A DNA stretch of 64,000 nt from contig JBBBDQ010001186.1 in assembly GCA_037127315.1 (NCBI GenBank), positions 3,616,501-3,680,500 of the forward strand. Reading direction: 5' to 3'. The notes under the pieces were generated by a model that was not told where the DNA came from, searched no databases, and worked only from the letters and a program-made list of their open reading frames with translations. The translations under genes and the position numbers were made by a program. This stretch comes from Ascarosepion bandense. Taxonomy: Eukaryota; Mollusca; Cephalopoda; Sepiida; Sepiidae. This document shows positions 20,761-31,960 of this stretch, one piece after another (the stretch's first letter is position 1; every line of letters starts with the position of its first letter).

Positions 20761-21126
20761 TATCTGTTCACGCAGTTGGCGAGTATTGTATTCTGTTGAT
20801 AGTTTAAAGATAGCTATTTCATTTTCCAATTTCTATTTTGATTATTTCTCATTTATTAACGCTTTTAGGTTAAAACAGAAAACCTGATTCAATAAATACA
20901 GGAAAGTCATAGCAAAAGTTCCAGTAGAAGAAAGATCGTAAGCCAGATCATTTCTAAGGAAAGAAAACGGTAAATTCTAGGATAAATTCTAGGATAAAGT
21001 CCAAATAATAGATAGAAAGCTTCATTACAGAGAAAAAAAATTAAAGAAACAGCGTACATATGCATTGGGGATAAATGTATAAATCAGGCTACTCAGCTGA
21101 ATTTATTAGCTAAATAAAAGAGTAGA

Positions 21127-22030
21127 AAGGGGCGTAAGACAAGGGCGTGTCTTTTCACCTGATCTGTTAAACTTGTACAACGAGAATATTTTGAGGACCC
21201 TAGAAGTTATGCCTTGATTTGTCACCGGAGGCCACAATTTAACCAACCTAAAGTTGATACAGTGCTGATAGCAGACACAGAAAGGAAACTACAAGACCTC
21301 CTACAGAAGGTAACTGAAATGACTACAAATAAACTGCAAGAAAACCGAATGCATGGTCATCAGTAAAAAGGGCAACCCAATATGCCAAATACAGGTCGGG
21401 GATACTAGAATCAAGCCGGTACAAAAATTTAAATACCTGGGAAGTGTTATAAGAGAAGATGGAAAGTGCGACACAGAGATCCGAAGGCGAATTTTCATGG
21501 CGAAGGAAGCATTCCAGAAGTTGAGTAAAGTATTCAGAAACAGGATAATTTCGCTAGAAACAAAGAAGAAAGTACTGGATTGCTATGTGGTGTCAGTTCT
21601 TCAATATGGCAGTGAATGTTGGACAATATCATCAAAGATCAAAGAAAATCTTGAAGTAAATGAAATGTGGTTCTACAGAAGGATGCTGCGAATATCATGG
21701 ACAGAGCATTTGAGCAATGATGAGGTTTTGGAAAGAATGGAAACAAAAGTGAAATTAATACTGAGCATCAGGAAGAGACAGCTGAAGTTCCTGGGACATG
21801 CAATGAGGAAGAAGAGCTTGGAGAACCTGATACTAACAGGCCAGATAGAGGGAAAAAGAGACAGGGGAAAGCAATGGATAACATATTTGAAGAACCTAAT
21901 CAGGTGGATGACGTAACGAGGGTTGCATGGTGTAACAGGAGAAGGCGTGCTAAGAGCCATCAGGGATAGGGAAACGTGGAAAGCTATGATCGCCTACGTC
22001 CTGAAGGGACAGGGCACATAGAAGAAGATA
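21127..22030 (+). mobile_element. RTE-like LINE, partial reverse transcriptase
   Basis: Begins in the RT palm with GVRQGRVFSPDLLNLY, then DTVLIADTERKLQDLLQK (the YADD box is corrupted just before it). The long frame 21353-21913 follows: KFKYLGSVIREDGKCDTEIR, AFQKLSKVF, GSECWTISSKI, MWFYRRMLRISWTEHLSNDE, KRQLKFLGHAMRKKSLENL and ITYLKNLIRWMT, then a premature stop and the remaining tail to YVLKGQGT. Ends at CACATAGAAGAAGATA. It is the longest RTE-like frame here but is 5'-truncated and broken. Confidence 0.8.
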
Positions 22031-22039
22031 TAAAATCAA

Positions 22040-22390
22040 ATGGTGTATACGTAGCTATGAGATTAATGACATCAATTCTAAACACAGTCACAATGTACAG
22101 GCCGTAATTGAAAAGTATAAATATAAAAAACTTTAGTAGTTCTCATAACATCGACAATAGCACTAATACCATTTATTATAGCAGTATAAGAAAGATCGAT
22201 GAAAATAGTCAATAGTTTTAAAAAAACGTAAAATACTGTCGACCAACGAAACATTCCTCCCTTATATAGACCACATTACGGTAAAAAAACAAAAACTACT
22301 TGCCCAAATAGTTCTTAGCAGTGAAACTACTGAAAAAAAACCTTGGTACTAGATATTATTCAACTATATATATATATAATAGCTATGAAT
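22040..22390. other. No supported feature
   Basis: AT-rich DNA between the RTE 3' end and the TA tracts. Confidence 0.45.
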
Positions 22391-22393
22391 GGA

Positions 22394-22397
<4 letters not shown>

Positions 22398-22447
<50 letters not shown>

Positions 22448-22491
22448 CTTTAAAAGCAAGGAACAGTCTCAAGAGCTCTTTAATATACATG

Positions 22492-22537
<46 letters not shown>

Positions 22538-22711
22538 AGCGTTCCCCCACTTTTTTTTTTTTTTTTTTTTGCTCTTCATTTTCGTTGCTTTTCTTTCGTT
22601 TAATTCATAATTTCATGATCAGACTTTGGACGAAAGAGCTCTTGAGTCTGTTAATAAATTCCTTGTTTTTAAAGTAGGTTACAAATTTTGTATTTCCAAA
22701 CATTAGTTTTT

Positions 22712-22762
<51 letters not shown>
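22398..22762. repeat. (TA)n tracts with an inverted repeat
   Basis: Three long TA runs. ACTTTAAAAGCAAGGAACAG at 22446 and its diverged complement at 22634-22678 form an inverted pair, each containing AAGAGCTCTTGAG. The last TA run is the insertion site of the LTR element. Confidence 0.75.
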
Positions 22763-22766
<4 letters not shown>

Positions 22767-23292
22767 ATATATCCATAAATAACAAACACGTATATATATA
22801 AAAATATATCATAATATTTTTTATTAACGACGATGGACCGTATCGCCTAGGAACAGAGAGTGAGAGAGCGCTCTTCCAAGGTTGACAGGGGTGACGACGG
22901 GAGTGTAGCCTCTCTGCTTAGCTCTTCTAGCTTCTTCTTCGACTTCTTACTCGTCTGTCGAGACTGACTGACTTCGACTTCTCTTCTGTCGACTTCTTCA
23001 ACTTCTCTCTCTGACTCTGACTCTGACTCTGACTTCGACTGTGACTGGCGAATCCGTGTTTTTCGCAGTCTTTATATATCTTCCAAAACCGGGACTCGTT
23101 TCTTCCGACTTTGCCTTGATCACGCGACGCCTACACGACGCCTACGTAAATTCTCAGAGACACCTGTCTGTTTGCTCTGAGCTATTTCCGCTCTGTCGGA
23201 AATAGGGTCAAAATGACATCCGCTGCTTTCAATGACCGAAAACACCCACGCTTCATCAGCCTTCTTGGGTGGGGCCAGATTATTATATTACA
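22763..23292 (-). repeat. 3' LTR
   Basis: 530 bp. From ~22906 to the end it is almost identical to the other LTR. The part nearer 22763 has diverged by indels. Contains a (GACTCT)-rich stretch, and on the minus strand GATATATAAAGACTGCG as a TATA box and AATAAA near the end. Confidence 0.8.
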
Positions 23293-23534
23293 CTCCTCGC
23301 CCACCCATTTTCCAAAATGTTCGCCTAAGAACATTTTAAGCGCAACATCCTCACTCTCCTACCCATGCCACACAAGCCCTACAATTGTATAAACATGTGC
23401 ATACCAAAACAACAAAAACATGTGCATGCTGAAACAAAAAAAAACAACAACAAAAAAAATATATAGGGGAGCCTACATCGGCAACCCGACAATGTTCGTA
23501 TCCATCTTGAAAATTGTTCTACCAGCTCGATGTT

Positions 23535-23729
23535 TCATTGTGCTTTTTTTTTTTTTTTTTTATAATATCCATTTTCACAGAATTGGGCAAAGTTCTTAAA
23601 AATGTTCATTTTCTTTCTCGACTGTCCATAAGCGTAGACTCTTCGATGCATAATCACGTGATTATTAAGCGGTAACCGCGCCCTAGTTTCAAAACTAACA
23701 TCGAGTAAATGACCTTTGACCAACACCAT
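23535..23729 (-). CDS. Small frame in LTR-element interior, doubtful
   Basis: 64 codons ending in a lysine run encoded by a poly(T) tract on the plus strand. No domain, no signal. Probably chance. Listed only because it lies between the transmembrane frame and the 3' LTR. Confidence 0.15.
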   Translation of the reverse strand: MVLVKGHLLDVSFETRARLPLNNHVIMHRRVYAYGQSRKKMNIFKNFAQFCENGYYKKKKKKAQ

Positions 23730-23943
23730 GTATGCTTCTGCTCGAGTTTATTGTTACCACGTAACCTCATTTAATTTAATTTAATTTCAAACATACTATG
23801 TTTGAACACAGAAAAAAATGGTCATTATTTGCCGTACATATCATTCATAGTCTGACCGAGAAATGTTCAATAGAAAATGAAGAAAATTACCCTGATTCCA
23901 ACTTTAATCCGCATGCAATACTTGTGGAGGATATTAATTTAGT

Positions 23944-24285
23944 CTAAAAAAAAAATGGACCCGTGACTCGTAGTTCCCTAGTTTGTACAATGCTTTCCAT
24001 TCCCTGAACTACTTCCTCTGGATTCGAAACCACGCATACCTGATTTGTTAACATCTCTCTGTTTAACGCAGAGACATTTGATTGTTGAACACCCGTTGAC
24101 TCTGGAGTACTATTCACAGCGGATAACTCAATTTCCTTTTCCGAAGCACTGTTGCTTCTTTTACACTTAAAAATCCGCTTCCTGGCTATTATTCCCAGGA
24201 TTATTATTACGCCGACCACGCCAGCAATGACACCTATCGTCAACTTCTTCGGGAGTTCCTCATATCCTTCACTAAATCTCTCCAT
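23944..24285 (-). CDS. Small single-pass membrane protein frame inside LTR element
   Basis: 113 codons. A short charged N-terminus (MERFSEGYEELPKK) leads straight into a hydrophobic helix at about residues 15-34 (LTIGVIAGVVGVIIILGIIA), then a basic stop-transfer patch RKRIFKCKR and a polar serine-rich tail. This is the layout of a C-terminal membrane anchor plus cytoplasmic tail. There is no signal peptide or ectodomain; the codons upstream include a stop, so an upstream exon would be needed for one. It lies ~650 bp before the 3' LTR, where an env-like gene would sit, so it may be an env remnant or a captured host exon. I do not recognise the family. Confidence 0.45.
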   Translation of the reverse strand: MERFSEGYEELPKKLTIGVIAGVVGVIIILGIIARKRIFKCKRSNSASEKEIELSAVNSTPESTGVQQSNVSALNREMLTNQVCVVSNPEEVVQGMESIVQTRELRVTGPFFF

Positions 24286-25664
24286 ATTTACTAGTTTTCA
24301 GAAATTAATATATCTTCAAAAGATATTTCCCAAGTCACATAAATGAAAATTCACAGAGGATGTTGAATTTATGGGAACCTGCACAAAAGCATAAAAGTGA
24401 AGTACTTTCACGTAAATAAAAATAAGTTTTAGATTTTAATTTAATTTTCCCAAATCTCCCCAAATAATCCGATTCCACCATATTGATAACAAAATATCTT
24501 TTCAATATCTGACTCATATCGCGAAACACTCAGACGCGGGTGAATGTTTTAAGAATATATATAATCGGTGTATTCGCAAAGAAATAACCAAACAATGCAG
24601 TTGTTTTCAAGCAACGATGTTGAGATATATTTATAATTGGCGATTTTGTTGGCTGTTGTTAACTGCATAATTAAAATTACACTTTAAAACTCTCGATAAC
24701 ATTTAAGTCATTTCTATGCTGTAGAAATGTCACGCAAAACACAAACATTTTTAAATTTTGACAATATCTGTGTAAAGATTACAAATTAACGTTTACGAAC
24801 AAATTTCGTTGACGAGATCAAAATTAAAGAACCCTTTCGTTTCTCTGATTTTCCTATTGTGGTAGCATTCAGCTATATTTATAATTTGTCAATGTCTACC
24901 AATTTTGATTTAGTTCATGCAATACAAGGCCAAATGGAGAAAATGAAGAGGGTCATTTTACGCTAATACTCCAATTGGGGAAAGTTTGTGTACGTAGAAC
25001 ATCGATTGTGTTTTTTTTTTTTTTTAATTCGGCTCGAGTACTGATCAGAAAAACTCAACTATTTCAACCATACAACTGACCTTCATAATCACATTGAGAA
25101 TAGTTGTTCGTCAATATTTCTATCGGGTTGTCTGAAAAGTTCATGCCGCTTTTTAAGTAAAATTAAGACACAACCCAACATTATTTCATTAAATATTTAT
25201 TCTACGAAATATTAACTATTTTCTCACTTCACATATATGGTAAAACATTAACAAAAAAAAATAAACCACCAACTCAGATGCCCCGCACCCACCGACAGGC
25301 AAATATTTCAACTTTCTTCCTCCCCGTCAACTTTTAACACACTTTAACACTTTCTTCCTCATTTTGACACCCCACTGTCAATTTTAACACCCCCGTCACC
25401 CCAATCCTACGCGCTAGGCATAATACTCTCTCTACTTCACCGGCGTTCCCTGCCACTCTCTACCTGTAACCTGCCTCTCACCGGCCGACTCTGTTTCTCT
25501 CTCTACATGTAACCTGTACCCCGTCCGTTCCATCGAACAATCCATATTTCTCATTTCTACGGTCAGATCGGCAAAAGTATGCTGTCCCATTTTTTTTTTT
25601 TTTAACGAGACCTACTATAACACGAGCAGAAACACACACACTATTAAATCAAAGTGTCACATAC

Positions 25665-25838
25665 CTTTCGTTGGTCTCGTCCGGTTGTTTACTATATTTT
25701 CGTCTTCTTTTTTTTTCTGGTGGCAGTTTTAATTCCGGAAATTTCAAGTCTGTTGAATTTTCAATCGTTGTCGCGGTAAACCAGTTCGTATCAATGTTTT
25801 GTTGTTTCAAAACCAAGTCACTAGCACCAAAACAATTA
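25665..25838 (-). CDS. Leader open frame next to 5' LTR, ends at a splice-donor-like site
   Basis: Just inside the 5' LTR the minus strand is open for ~55 codons without a clear ATG and reads a lysine/arginine patch (LPPEKKRRRKYSKQ). It reaches AACGAAAG|GTATGTG at about 25667, a close match to a splice donor. It could be the 5' exon of a spliced LTR transcript. The primer-binding site is presumably nearby but I cannot match it to a tRNA. Confidence 0.3.
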
Positions 25839-25841
25839 GTC

Positions 25842-26365
25842 TGTTGTATACCAATAAACAGACAAACACGGGTGTATATAAAAATATGTCAAGTGATATT
25901 TTTATTGATGAACGATGGACCGTGTGGCACAAGGGCAGAGAATTGAGAGCGCGCTTCTAATGGGGGTTCGACGGGAGTGTGGCCTCTCTGCTTAGCTCTT
26001 CTAGCTTCTTCTTCGACTTCTTACTCGTCTGTCGAGACTGACTGACTTCGACTTCTCTTCTGTCGACTTCTTCAACTTCTCTCTCTGACTCTGACTCTGA
26101 CTCTGACTTCGACTGTGACTGGCGAATCCGTGTTTTTCGCAGTCTTTATATATCTTCCAAAACCGGGACTCGTTTCTTCCGACTTTGCCTTGATCACGCG
26201 ACGCCTACACGACGCCTACGTAAATTCTCAGAGACACCTGTCTGTTTGCTCTGAGCTATTTCCGCTCTGTCGGAAATAGGGTCAAAATGACATCCGCTGC
26301 TTTCAATGACCGAAAACACCCACGCTTCATCAGCCTTCTTGGGTGGGGCCAGATTATTATATTAC

Positions 26366-26366
<1 letters not shown>
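25842..26366 (-). repeat. 5' LTR
   Basis: 525 bp partner of 22763-23292. Minus-strand order: TGTAATATAATAATCTGGCC, GC-richer U3, TATATAAAGAC, GACTCA-type repeats, AATAAA, ...CAACA. Followed on the plus strand by (TA)n and (GA)n. Confidence 0.8.
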
Positions 26367-26409
<43 letters not shown>

Positions 26410-26410
26410 T
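26367..26410. repeat. (TA)n(GA)n microsatellite
   Basis: TA run continuing the LTR insertion site, then GA run. Confidence 0.9.
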
Positions 26411-26543
26411 GATGGATTGAGTGATTAATACTTAGTTTTTGGACCATAATAGGGTAAGACCAGTTCACATTTGTATTAAAAAGTGTTCGATACAATTGTA
26501 TTGTAGAACTTTTGAATATTTTCCATTTTTAAATGAGTTATTT

Positions 26544-26582
26544 CGCTACCCAGGTTTCTACCATGAATGATGTCTTCAGGCG
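26544..26582 (-). ncRNA. Hammerhead ribozyme at PLE 3' end
   Basis: Minus strand: helix I CGC (26582-26580) with GCG (26546-26544), CTGAAGA (26579-26573), helix II ATCA/TGGT, GAAA (26558-26555), palindrome-like helix III ACCT/GGGT with a central U-G pair, A17 at 26547. Lies downstream of the PLE fragment 26700-27000. All core bases are intact. Confidence 0.7.
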
Positions 26583-26699
26583 ATTTTTAATAACTGTTTA
26601 CCGTTTTCTTTTTAAGAACGCTCTTGTAACGGTGTTTTATTTGAACGTTCACGTGGCAGAGAATTAATGAACGCACAATTTTTAAATTAAAACAGATTA

Positions 26700-27000
26700 T
26701 GGCGTTTTCATCCATGGTTCTATGAACCTAAGAAGTATTCCTTAGTGTGGATGCATTAGTCATAATTTCCGTTCTTTCATTTAACTGTTTGTCTTTATTT
26801 GGGAATATCATAATTTCTAATTTTTCTTCTTGGCATAGTCTACATATTTGTTCACCGTTGTAAGGCGTGGCTGTTTTTACAATGATCCACGCTATGTCCA
26901 TATTTTGATTTCAATTTCCACACGTGGCTAGCCAATTTTGTATTATTTTTTAATTTTTCTATTTGAAATGTAAACCTGTAGTTAAACTACCTGGTCTTAA
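26700..27000 (-). mobile_element. Penelope-like element, C-terminal endonuclease relic
   Basis: Minus strand holds, across frame breaks, pieces of a PLE endonuclease tail: VEIEIK, CRLCQEEKLE and LNERTEIMT-like segments. The 3' region to 26405 contains the hammerhead. Same family as 34555-34947. Confidence 0.6.
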
Positions 27001-27126
27001 AGGTGTATTTGGTTGAGCCCAATTAATTCTTTTGTGTTGCATAGACCTTGAAGTGGACATTTATTTTTGTCCCTGCAGTTGCATTCTTTGTTAGTGGTTT
27101 TGGTCTGTACGATGCTATTTAAGATG

Positions 27127-27164
<38 letters not shown>

Positions 27165-27165
<1 letters not shown>

Positions 27166-27456
27166 GTTGTGTTGCAGTGAATATAGGCTCGGAACGAGAA
27201 ATCGGAGAGCCGAGTTCGAATGCCACTTGAATTTCTTACATTCATTTACACGCAAATACCAGCGGGAAAGGTATTAATCCTTCTCTTCTCCCTTCAGCTA
27301 TGGGTTAAATAGCAGAATAGATTGGATTCTATAGCCTTGGTTGGCAACCAGTCTACCACAGAAAGTACTGCCAACCTACTGCGGCAAAATTGTCTAATCA
27401 GTCATTCGGGACATGATCACCCAATCGTGTATCACATATGGCATTTAACTGACTGA
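27165..27456 (+). mobile_element. Full-length tRNA-derived SINE
   Basis: Head TGTTGTGTTGCAGTGAATAT / GAGTTCGAATGCC, complete body, end CATTTAACTGACTGA. The head has some substitutions. Preceded directly by (TA)n at 27130-27163. Confidence 0.85.
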
Positions 27457-28384
27457 TATCTGTAAAAGTACTTTGAATTAAGACAAAAGAAAAATATTTT
27501 CTTTGCCGGTGCGTTTTGTCCTGGAGAGGTAGAGATAGAGCAATCGTTCATTTGGGAAGACCTACCTACATGCTTGACTTGAAACTCAGAATTCAAAATC
27601 TTTGCTTTCTCAAGAAAACATCAACATTGATAGACCTTCAGTCTACCAATGTTTTTGTTTAAACAAATATAATATCATGTAGATAGCTTCAACATCTTCG
27701 ACAATCAATTTAATTGGACAAAAACGGGCATCCGACTAATTAGTACAATTGGAAACATTTTTAATTAGTATTACAGAGAGAGTGTTCTCTTTTTTATTCT
27801 GCTTTTACCTACCCTGCAGTCGTCTTATTTATCTGCTTTCAAATTAGGTTGGCAGTTACTGACGCGGCTTTTCAGATAAATATTTGTTTTGAATTACATT
27901 CTGCTGTTTCTGACATTTTGAATTAAGAATTTATGAGTTTAACCAGAGGCAATATAAAGGCTTTAACAAGGCAAATTAACTGGGTTTAAAGCCTTGATTC
28001 CCTATCTTTTTCAATGGCATTTTTTAATTCAATCACTGGGTAGGAAAAGATATAACAGCCCAACTTTTACTTTCATACACTGACAGAGTTAAAAAAAAAA
28101 AATGTTTTCGTGGCCTTGTTGGTGGTGACCTATTTTCCTCACAACAACCCTTTTTTCTCACAGATTTAATGAATGGAGCTTATCGTAACTCCATGGCTAC
28201 TTCTATGACAAATGTTCAGACGGACTTCATTTTTTAGTGCCACCAGGCCAGACATTTACATCCAAAACCAGCTTGCTACGTCGACAGGATTGAACCCAGC
28301 TTTTCTTTAAATTTGTTGCGTGGATGCATTTATATATAAAAATAATATTAATAATGTCTAAAAAAGTTGTAGTAAGGGATTCTA
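27457..28384. other. No supported feature
   Basis: AT-rich, apparently unique DNA. No repeat or coding signal recognised. Confidence 0.45.
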
Positions 28385-28690
28385 TTGTGTCCTACTTGTT
28401 ATTTCAAAAAGGTTTTAATTCATGAAGTAGTCGTAAAAATAGAAAAAATTAGGAATGGAACGTTTTCGAAGATTGTAGAATATTCCAGTAGATTCGAGAG
28501 AATTCGAAAGGTTCCAGAAATATGCAAATTAGGTGTTAGCCCTTATAAAAATAAGTTTTGGGAAGAGAGTATTCAGTTGTTACCAGGATTTGCTGACTTT
28601 ATCAACACCGGCTTTGATTCAAGGATTTATATCCAGCCGAAAGAATTTATAAAAGAGGTTACCGACGAACTAAAACCTGAAAGAGAACCT
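28385..28690 (+). CDS. Unrecognised open frame, possibly an exon or relic
   Basis: About 100 codons of balanced, non-repetitive composition starting MCPTCYFKKVLIHEVVVKI and including GVSPYKNKFWEESIQLLPGF and IYIQPKEFIKEVTDELK. The frame then runs into a LINE 3' end that supplies the stop at 28757-28759. Composition looks more protein-like than most frames here, but I recognise no domain. It could be an old TE or host-gene fragment truncated by the LINE. Confidence 0.3.
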
Positions 28691-28693
28691 CAT

Positions 28694-29256
28694 GCCCCGA
28701 GCAAGGCGGAAACGCCACTGATGTGCAGGGGGCTACATAAATGTAAAAAGATTAATTAGAAAAGAGTGAGGAGTACAAACTAGTTAGAAAGGAACAATAG
28801 AAAGCTGAAAAAGCAGGTGCGATGACAGATGCATAGGTGGAGAGAAAGGGAAGGTTATACAGGGGAGGGGAGAGAGCTAGAGTCAAGTGGTTAGTAGATG
28901 AGTATTGACTTTGCATTTAAATTTCTGGAGGTTGTAGCCGTCAGGAAAGCAAGAATACGGGAGCGAGTTCCACAGGCGGGAAGTGCGAGAGAAGAAGCTG
29001 AAGGAGTAGAATTGTCGTCTGCATTTGGCTAACCTGACTGTGAATGGGTGGGACCCAGTTGCCAGTCTGGTTGCACGAGTAAACACCTGTTGAGGAGGCA
29101 TCAGTGACTTAAGTTCGTCTGAGCAGAAGCCATGAAAGTATTTATAGAACAGACAAAGGGAAGCCACATTTCGACGATGGGGAAGTGGCTGCAGTCGAGC
29201 CGCCAGATCAGTACCTATCATATTACAGACTCTCATTTGGAGCCTGTCAAGAATAG
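28694..29256 (-). mobile_element. LINE family A, 3' part of ORF and 3' UTR
   Basis: Minus strand frame from LQMRVCNMIGTDLAARLQ through HRRNVASLCLFYKYFHGFC, FTRATRLATGSHPFTVRL and FFSRTSRLWNSLP to NTHLLTT, stop, 3' UTR and shared terminus. Among the least damaged family-A ends here. Confidence 0.8.
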
Positions 29257-29815
29257 ATATTTTTGACTCTTTCATTGACTGAACTAATAATTATTCTTTA
29301 TATACGCATTTAAGGATTTCCAATAAAATATAGCATTTAACTTTTTCGCCAACTTTATTGGGTAAAGATATTTGATACCATACCTTCCTCTTTCTCTCCT
29401 CGTGACACTCACCTATGTTTCTTGTTTTGAATGCAGCAAAAATAGTATATTTCATTTGGTGTGTTTTGTAAATTAAAAATTTGTCTGTGATTTATCTCTG
29501 AGTTTTGGTCAATCATTTTTTTTCTTTTGTTACACATAACACGTAACATATTTCACTCTGAAAACATCTTCTCAAGAAACGCTATTTTGCAGAGCAGACT
29601 CCCAAAAAGGTATTTACATTAACACGGTAATCATGACTTCAAATCCAAGGCCAGTTGTTATCTAGCCGCTATCTCGAAAACTTTACTTCTTCTGACTTTT
29701 ATATCACACTCCTTATTCAGTAAAACACTGCCTTGAGTGGCTCTAAGTCCTCTAGTATTTGGTGAACTTTATTACTTTTAAGATGATTCCTCAGGATTGA
29801 CTTGAGAAGATATTA
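29257..29815. other. No supported feature
   Basis: AT-rich, no recognised repeat. Confidence 0.45.
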
Positions 29816-30103
29816 TCTATACTTATTTATAAATGGAACTTTGTCTGTGTGTATATGTGTGTGTGTCTGTGTGTGTGTCCGTTACCTATAGACTCCGAAA
29901 CGGCTGAACTGATTTTCTTGAAAATTTACACAGTTGTACTAAAAGCGTCTGCAAGTGTTCTTAGCTAGGTTTTGTGTCGAGGTACCCCCGATAAATATCG
30001 AAAATCGATAATTGAAAAAATCGGGTTATAGAAGGAGTGATCCGATTTTAATCAAATTTGATACACTCATAGACAAAGACATAAGAAACGATATTCAGAA
30101 GTT
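29816..30103 (+). mobile_element. Helitron-like element, 5' half
   Basis: Starts TCTATACTTATTTATAAATG after A and matches the first ~290 bp of 12706-13225 (GACTCCGAAACGGCTGAACT, GAGGTACCCCCGATAAATAT), then stops at a TA tract. The 3' hairpin end is missing. Confidence 0.65.
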
Positions 30104-30149
30104 TATATATATATATTCTAAACACATACTGTTAAATATGACAGACAAT

Positions 30150-30560
30150 TAATTTCTAATATGTTTAATCATGAGCTGTTCTAAACATCGTATTTTGGCT
30201 TTAATCTCAGGTGAAAATAAAGACAAAAATTGTTCAACATTTGGATATTTGTTTATTATGCCGGTTCTAAGCTTTCGGCTCACATGATCCATCTTCAGTG
30301 AGGTTACAGGGACGTTAACATAAATACATCTGCCATCAAAGATGATTTTATCTTGTGCTGACATAAAACATTGCTAAGCAACGATAACAGTCACCGAATA
30401 GCAGACGCTGTTCGTAAATTTGTAATGCGGTTCTATGACGTCACACCGCATGTTAACAGAACCATATGTCTAAATGCAATGTAATGTGTTGTGACCAAAT
30501 TGAAATGTGATTTTATTAAGTGTGGGTTGTTTTGATTTCATGTAGATGGACTCCAATATC
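30150..30560 (-). mobile_element. PLE-like repeat, inverted partner of 16905-17440
   Basis: Reverse complement of the 16.9-kb copy with moderate divergence. It contains the hammerhead-like motif at 30265-30301 on the minus strand, with CTGAAGA (30298-30292), GGATC/GAGCC helix II with one mismatch, GAAA (30276-30273) and AGCT helix III. Helix I is weaker than in the other copy. Confidence 0.5.
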
Positions 30561-30700
30561 TGATGGTTTTTTTACTGTGTGCATATGTGAGCATTATCGT
30601 GTTGTCGACTAAAATCTGTCTAATATTACCTACATGGCTAAGATTTTCTAAGAAAATGTTGTTTGATTGAACGATGACCAAATATAATATACATTCATTG

Positions 30701-31017
30701 TCTGTTATATATATATATATATATATATAGTCAAAAGCCAAGAAGTGTTAATGATTTTAAACATTATATATGATGCATTTCAAGAAAATAAATAGAGGAC
30801 TGTGCAAACTACTTTGTCGAAGCGTCATGGGTAAACTTCAAAGCTGTTCAAATTGAGATGGACAACTGTTTGAGAACTTTTGTTGAAAAAATTAAGAGAT
30901 TTTACATTATTGTAAAAATTAAAATTTAATTTTCAGTGTAACAATTGTATTATCAAAAATAACTGTATATGTAATCTCAAAATAAATATTATCATTTACT
31001 TTTAGACCACCCTATAG

Positions 31018-31100
<83 letters not shown>
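30701..31100. repeat. (TA)n and (TA)n(TG)n tracts around AT-rich DNA
   Basis: TA at 30707-30728 and a long TA-TG compound run at 31025-31100. Confidence 0.85.
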
Positions 31101-31103
<3 letters not shown>

Positions 31104-31560
31104 TGAATATATTGGAAAAGTTTTTTTACTTTTAATAAAACTTTTTCAAAGATCAGTTTAATGATGAGAAATGAAAAATTTTTAATTTTTACAAAATTTC
31201 TACTTGGGTTGATTTTTGTTGCTCAGGTATATGTAACATATATTAAAGCAACAGACGATTACTTTTAAATGTACGTATGTTGAAAATCTTTGTAAGTGTA
31301 TGCATATTTAGAAAAGAGGAACGTTAGTCTGTTTCCATGTAGAAGTGCATAATAATATGTATGTCAAGAGTATTAAAACGAACACACACACACACATTTA
31401 TATATATATATATATAACGCAACATAATTGTTCAAATGTGTGTTATGTTTTCCTCTCAATATTTCATATTGCTTTGGATAATATCTTTTGAGCTCTCTAT
31501 TTTTTCTGTTTAATATTTTATATTAATTAGATAATTTTTTGGGGATTATCCTCTTTGTCT
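31101..31560. other. No supported feature
   Basis: AT-rich DNA with a short (CA)n/(TA)n tract at 31384-31416. Confidence 0.45.
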
Positions 31561-31576
31561 TCACGAGTTGTCATTC

Positions 31577-31580
31577 TCTC

Positions 31581-31632
<52 letters not shown>

Positions 31633-31960
31633 CATTTGTAAACGAGTTATTACGCAACACAGGTTTCTACCTTTCAGGTGAATTATAACTCATTTTAAAT
31701 TTGACTTTTTTTATTGTAAGACTTGGCTGTTTTTATTATACTCCACGTTATGTCTGGGCCTTTTCTTTATTTTAATTTCAATATCCACTCGTGTGACAAA
31801 ATATGTAGACTCTGACAGGAAAGTAAGTTAAATATTAAGTTATTCAAAAAAAAAAATGAATTACTAAATGAAAGAACAGAAATTGTCACTAAGTGTAACC
31901 ATACCAACAACTACGTATTAGGATTATACAATCATGGATTAAAATGTAAATTTTGAAGTG
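31577..31960 (-). mobile_element. Rearranged PLE 3' end with deleted hammerhead
   Basis: On the minus strand a PLE C-terminal piece (31700-31800) leads to the sequence of the 26.5-kb ribozyme, but helix II is deleted (CTGAAAGGTAGAAACC at 31676-31660). (TG)n/(TA)n follows. A second PLE piece at 31830-31960 is in plus orientation, so the copy is inverted internally. Confidence 0.5.

Larger units (their letters stand above)
22763..26366 (-). mobile_element. Short LTR retroelement, coding on minus strand
   Basis: Two near-identical direct repeats, 22763-23292 and 25842-26366, start TG and end CA on the plus strand (TG...CA on the minus strand too). They sit inside (TA)n, so the target duplication cannot be read. 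Orientation is minus: a purine-rich tract GGGTGGGCGAGGAG lies at the inner edge of the left (3') LTR, and the LTR has a minus-strand TATA box and AATAAA. The 2.55-kb interior has no gag, RT or integrase. It holds a short leader frame next to the 5' LTR and a small transmembrane frame near the 3' end, so it is a non-autonomous or deletion derivative. Confidence 0.75.

Noticed and set aside
22624..22660. Possible hammerhead near CGAAAGAGCTCTTGAGTC
   Set aside because: GAAA and a palindromic AGAGCTCT helix III are present, but no CUGANGA core precedes them and helix II does not form.
25130..25180. Mariner terminal repeat (GGTTGTCTGAAAAGTTCATG)
   Set aside because: It resembles a mariner end, but I find no opposite terminal repeat or transposase frame.
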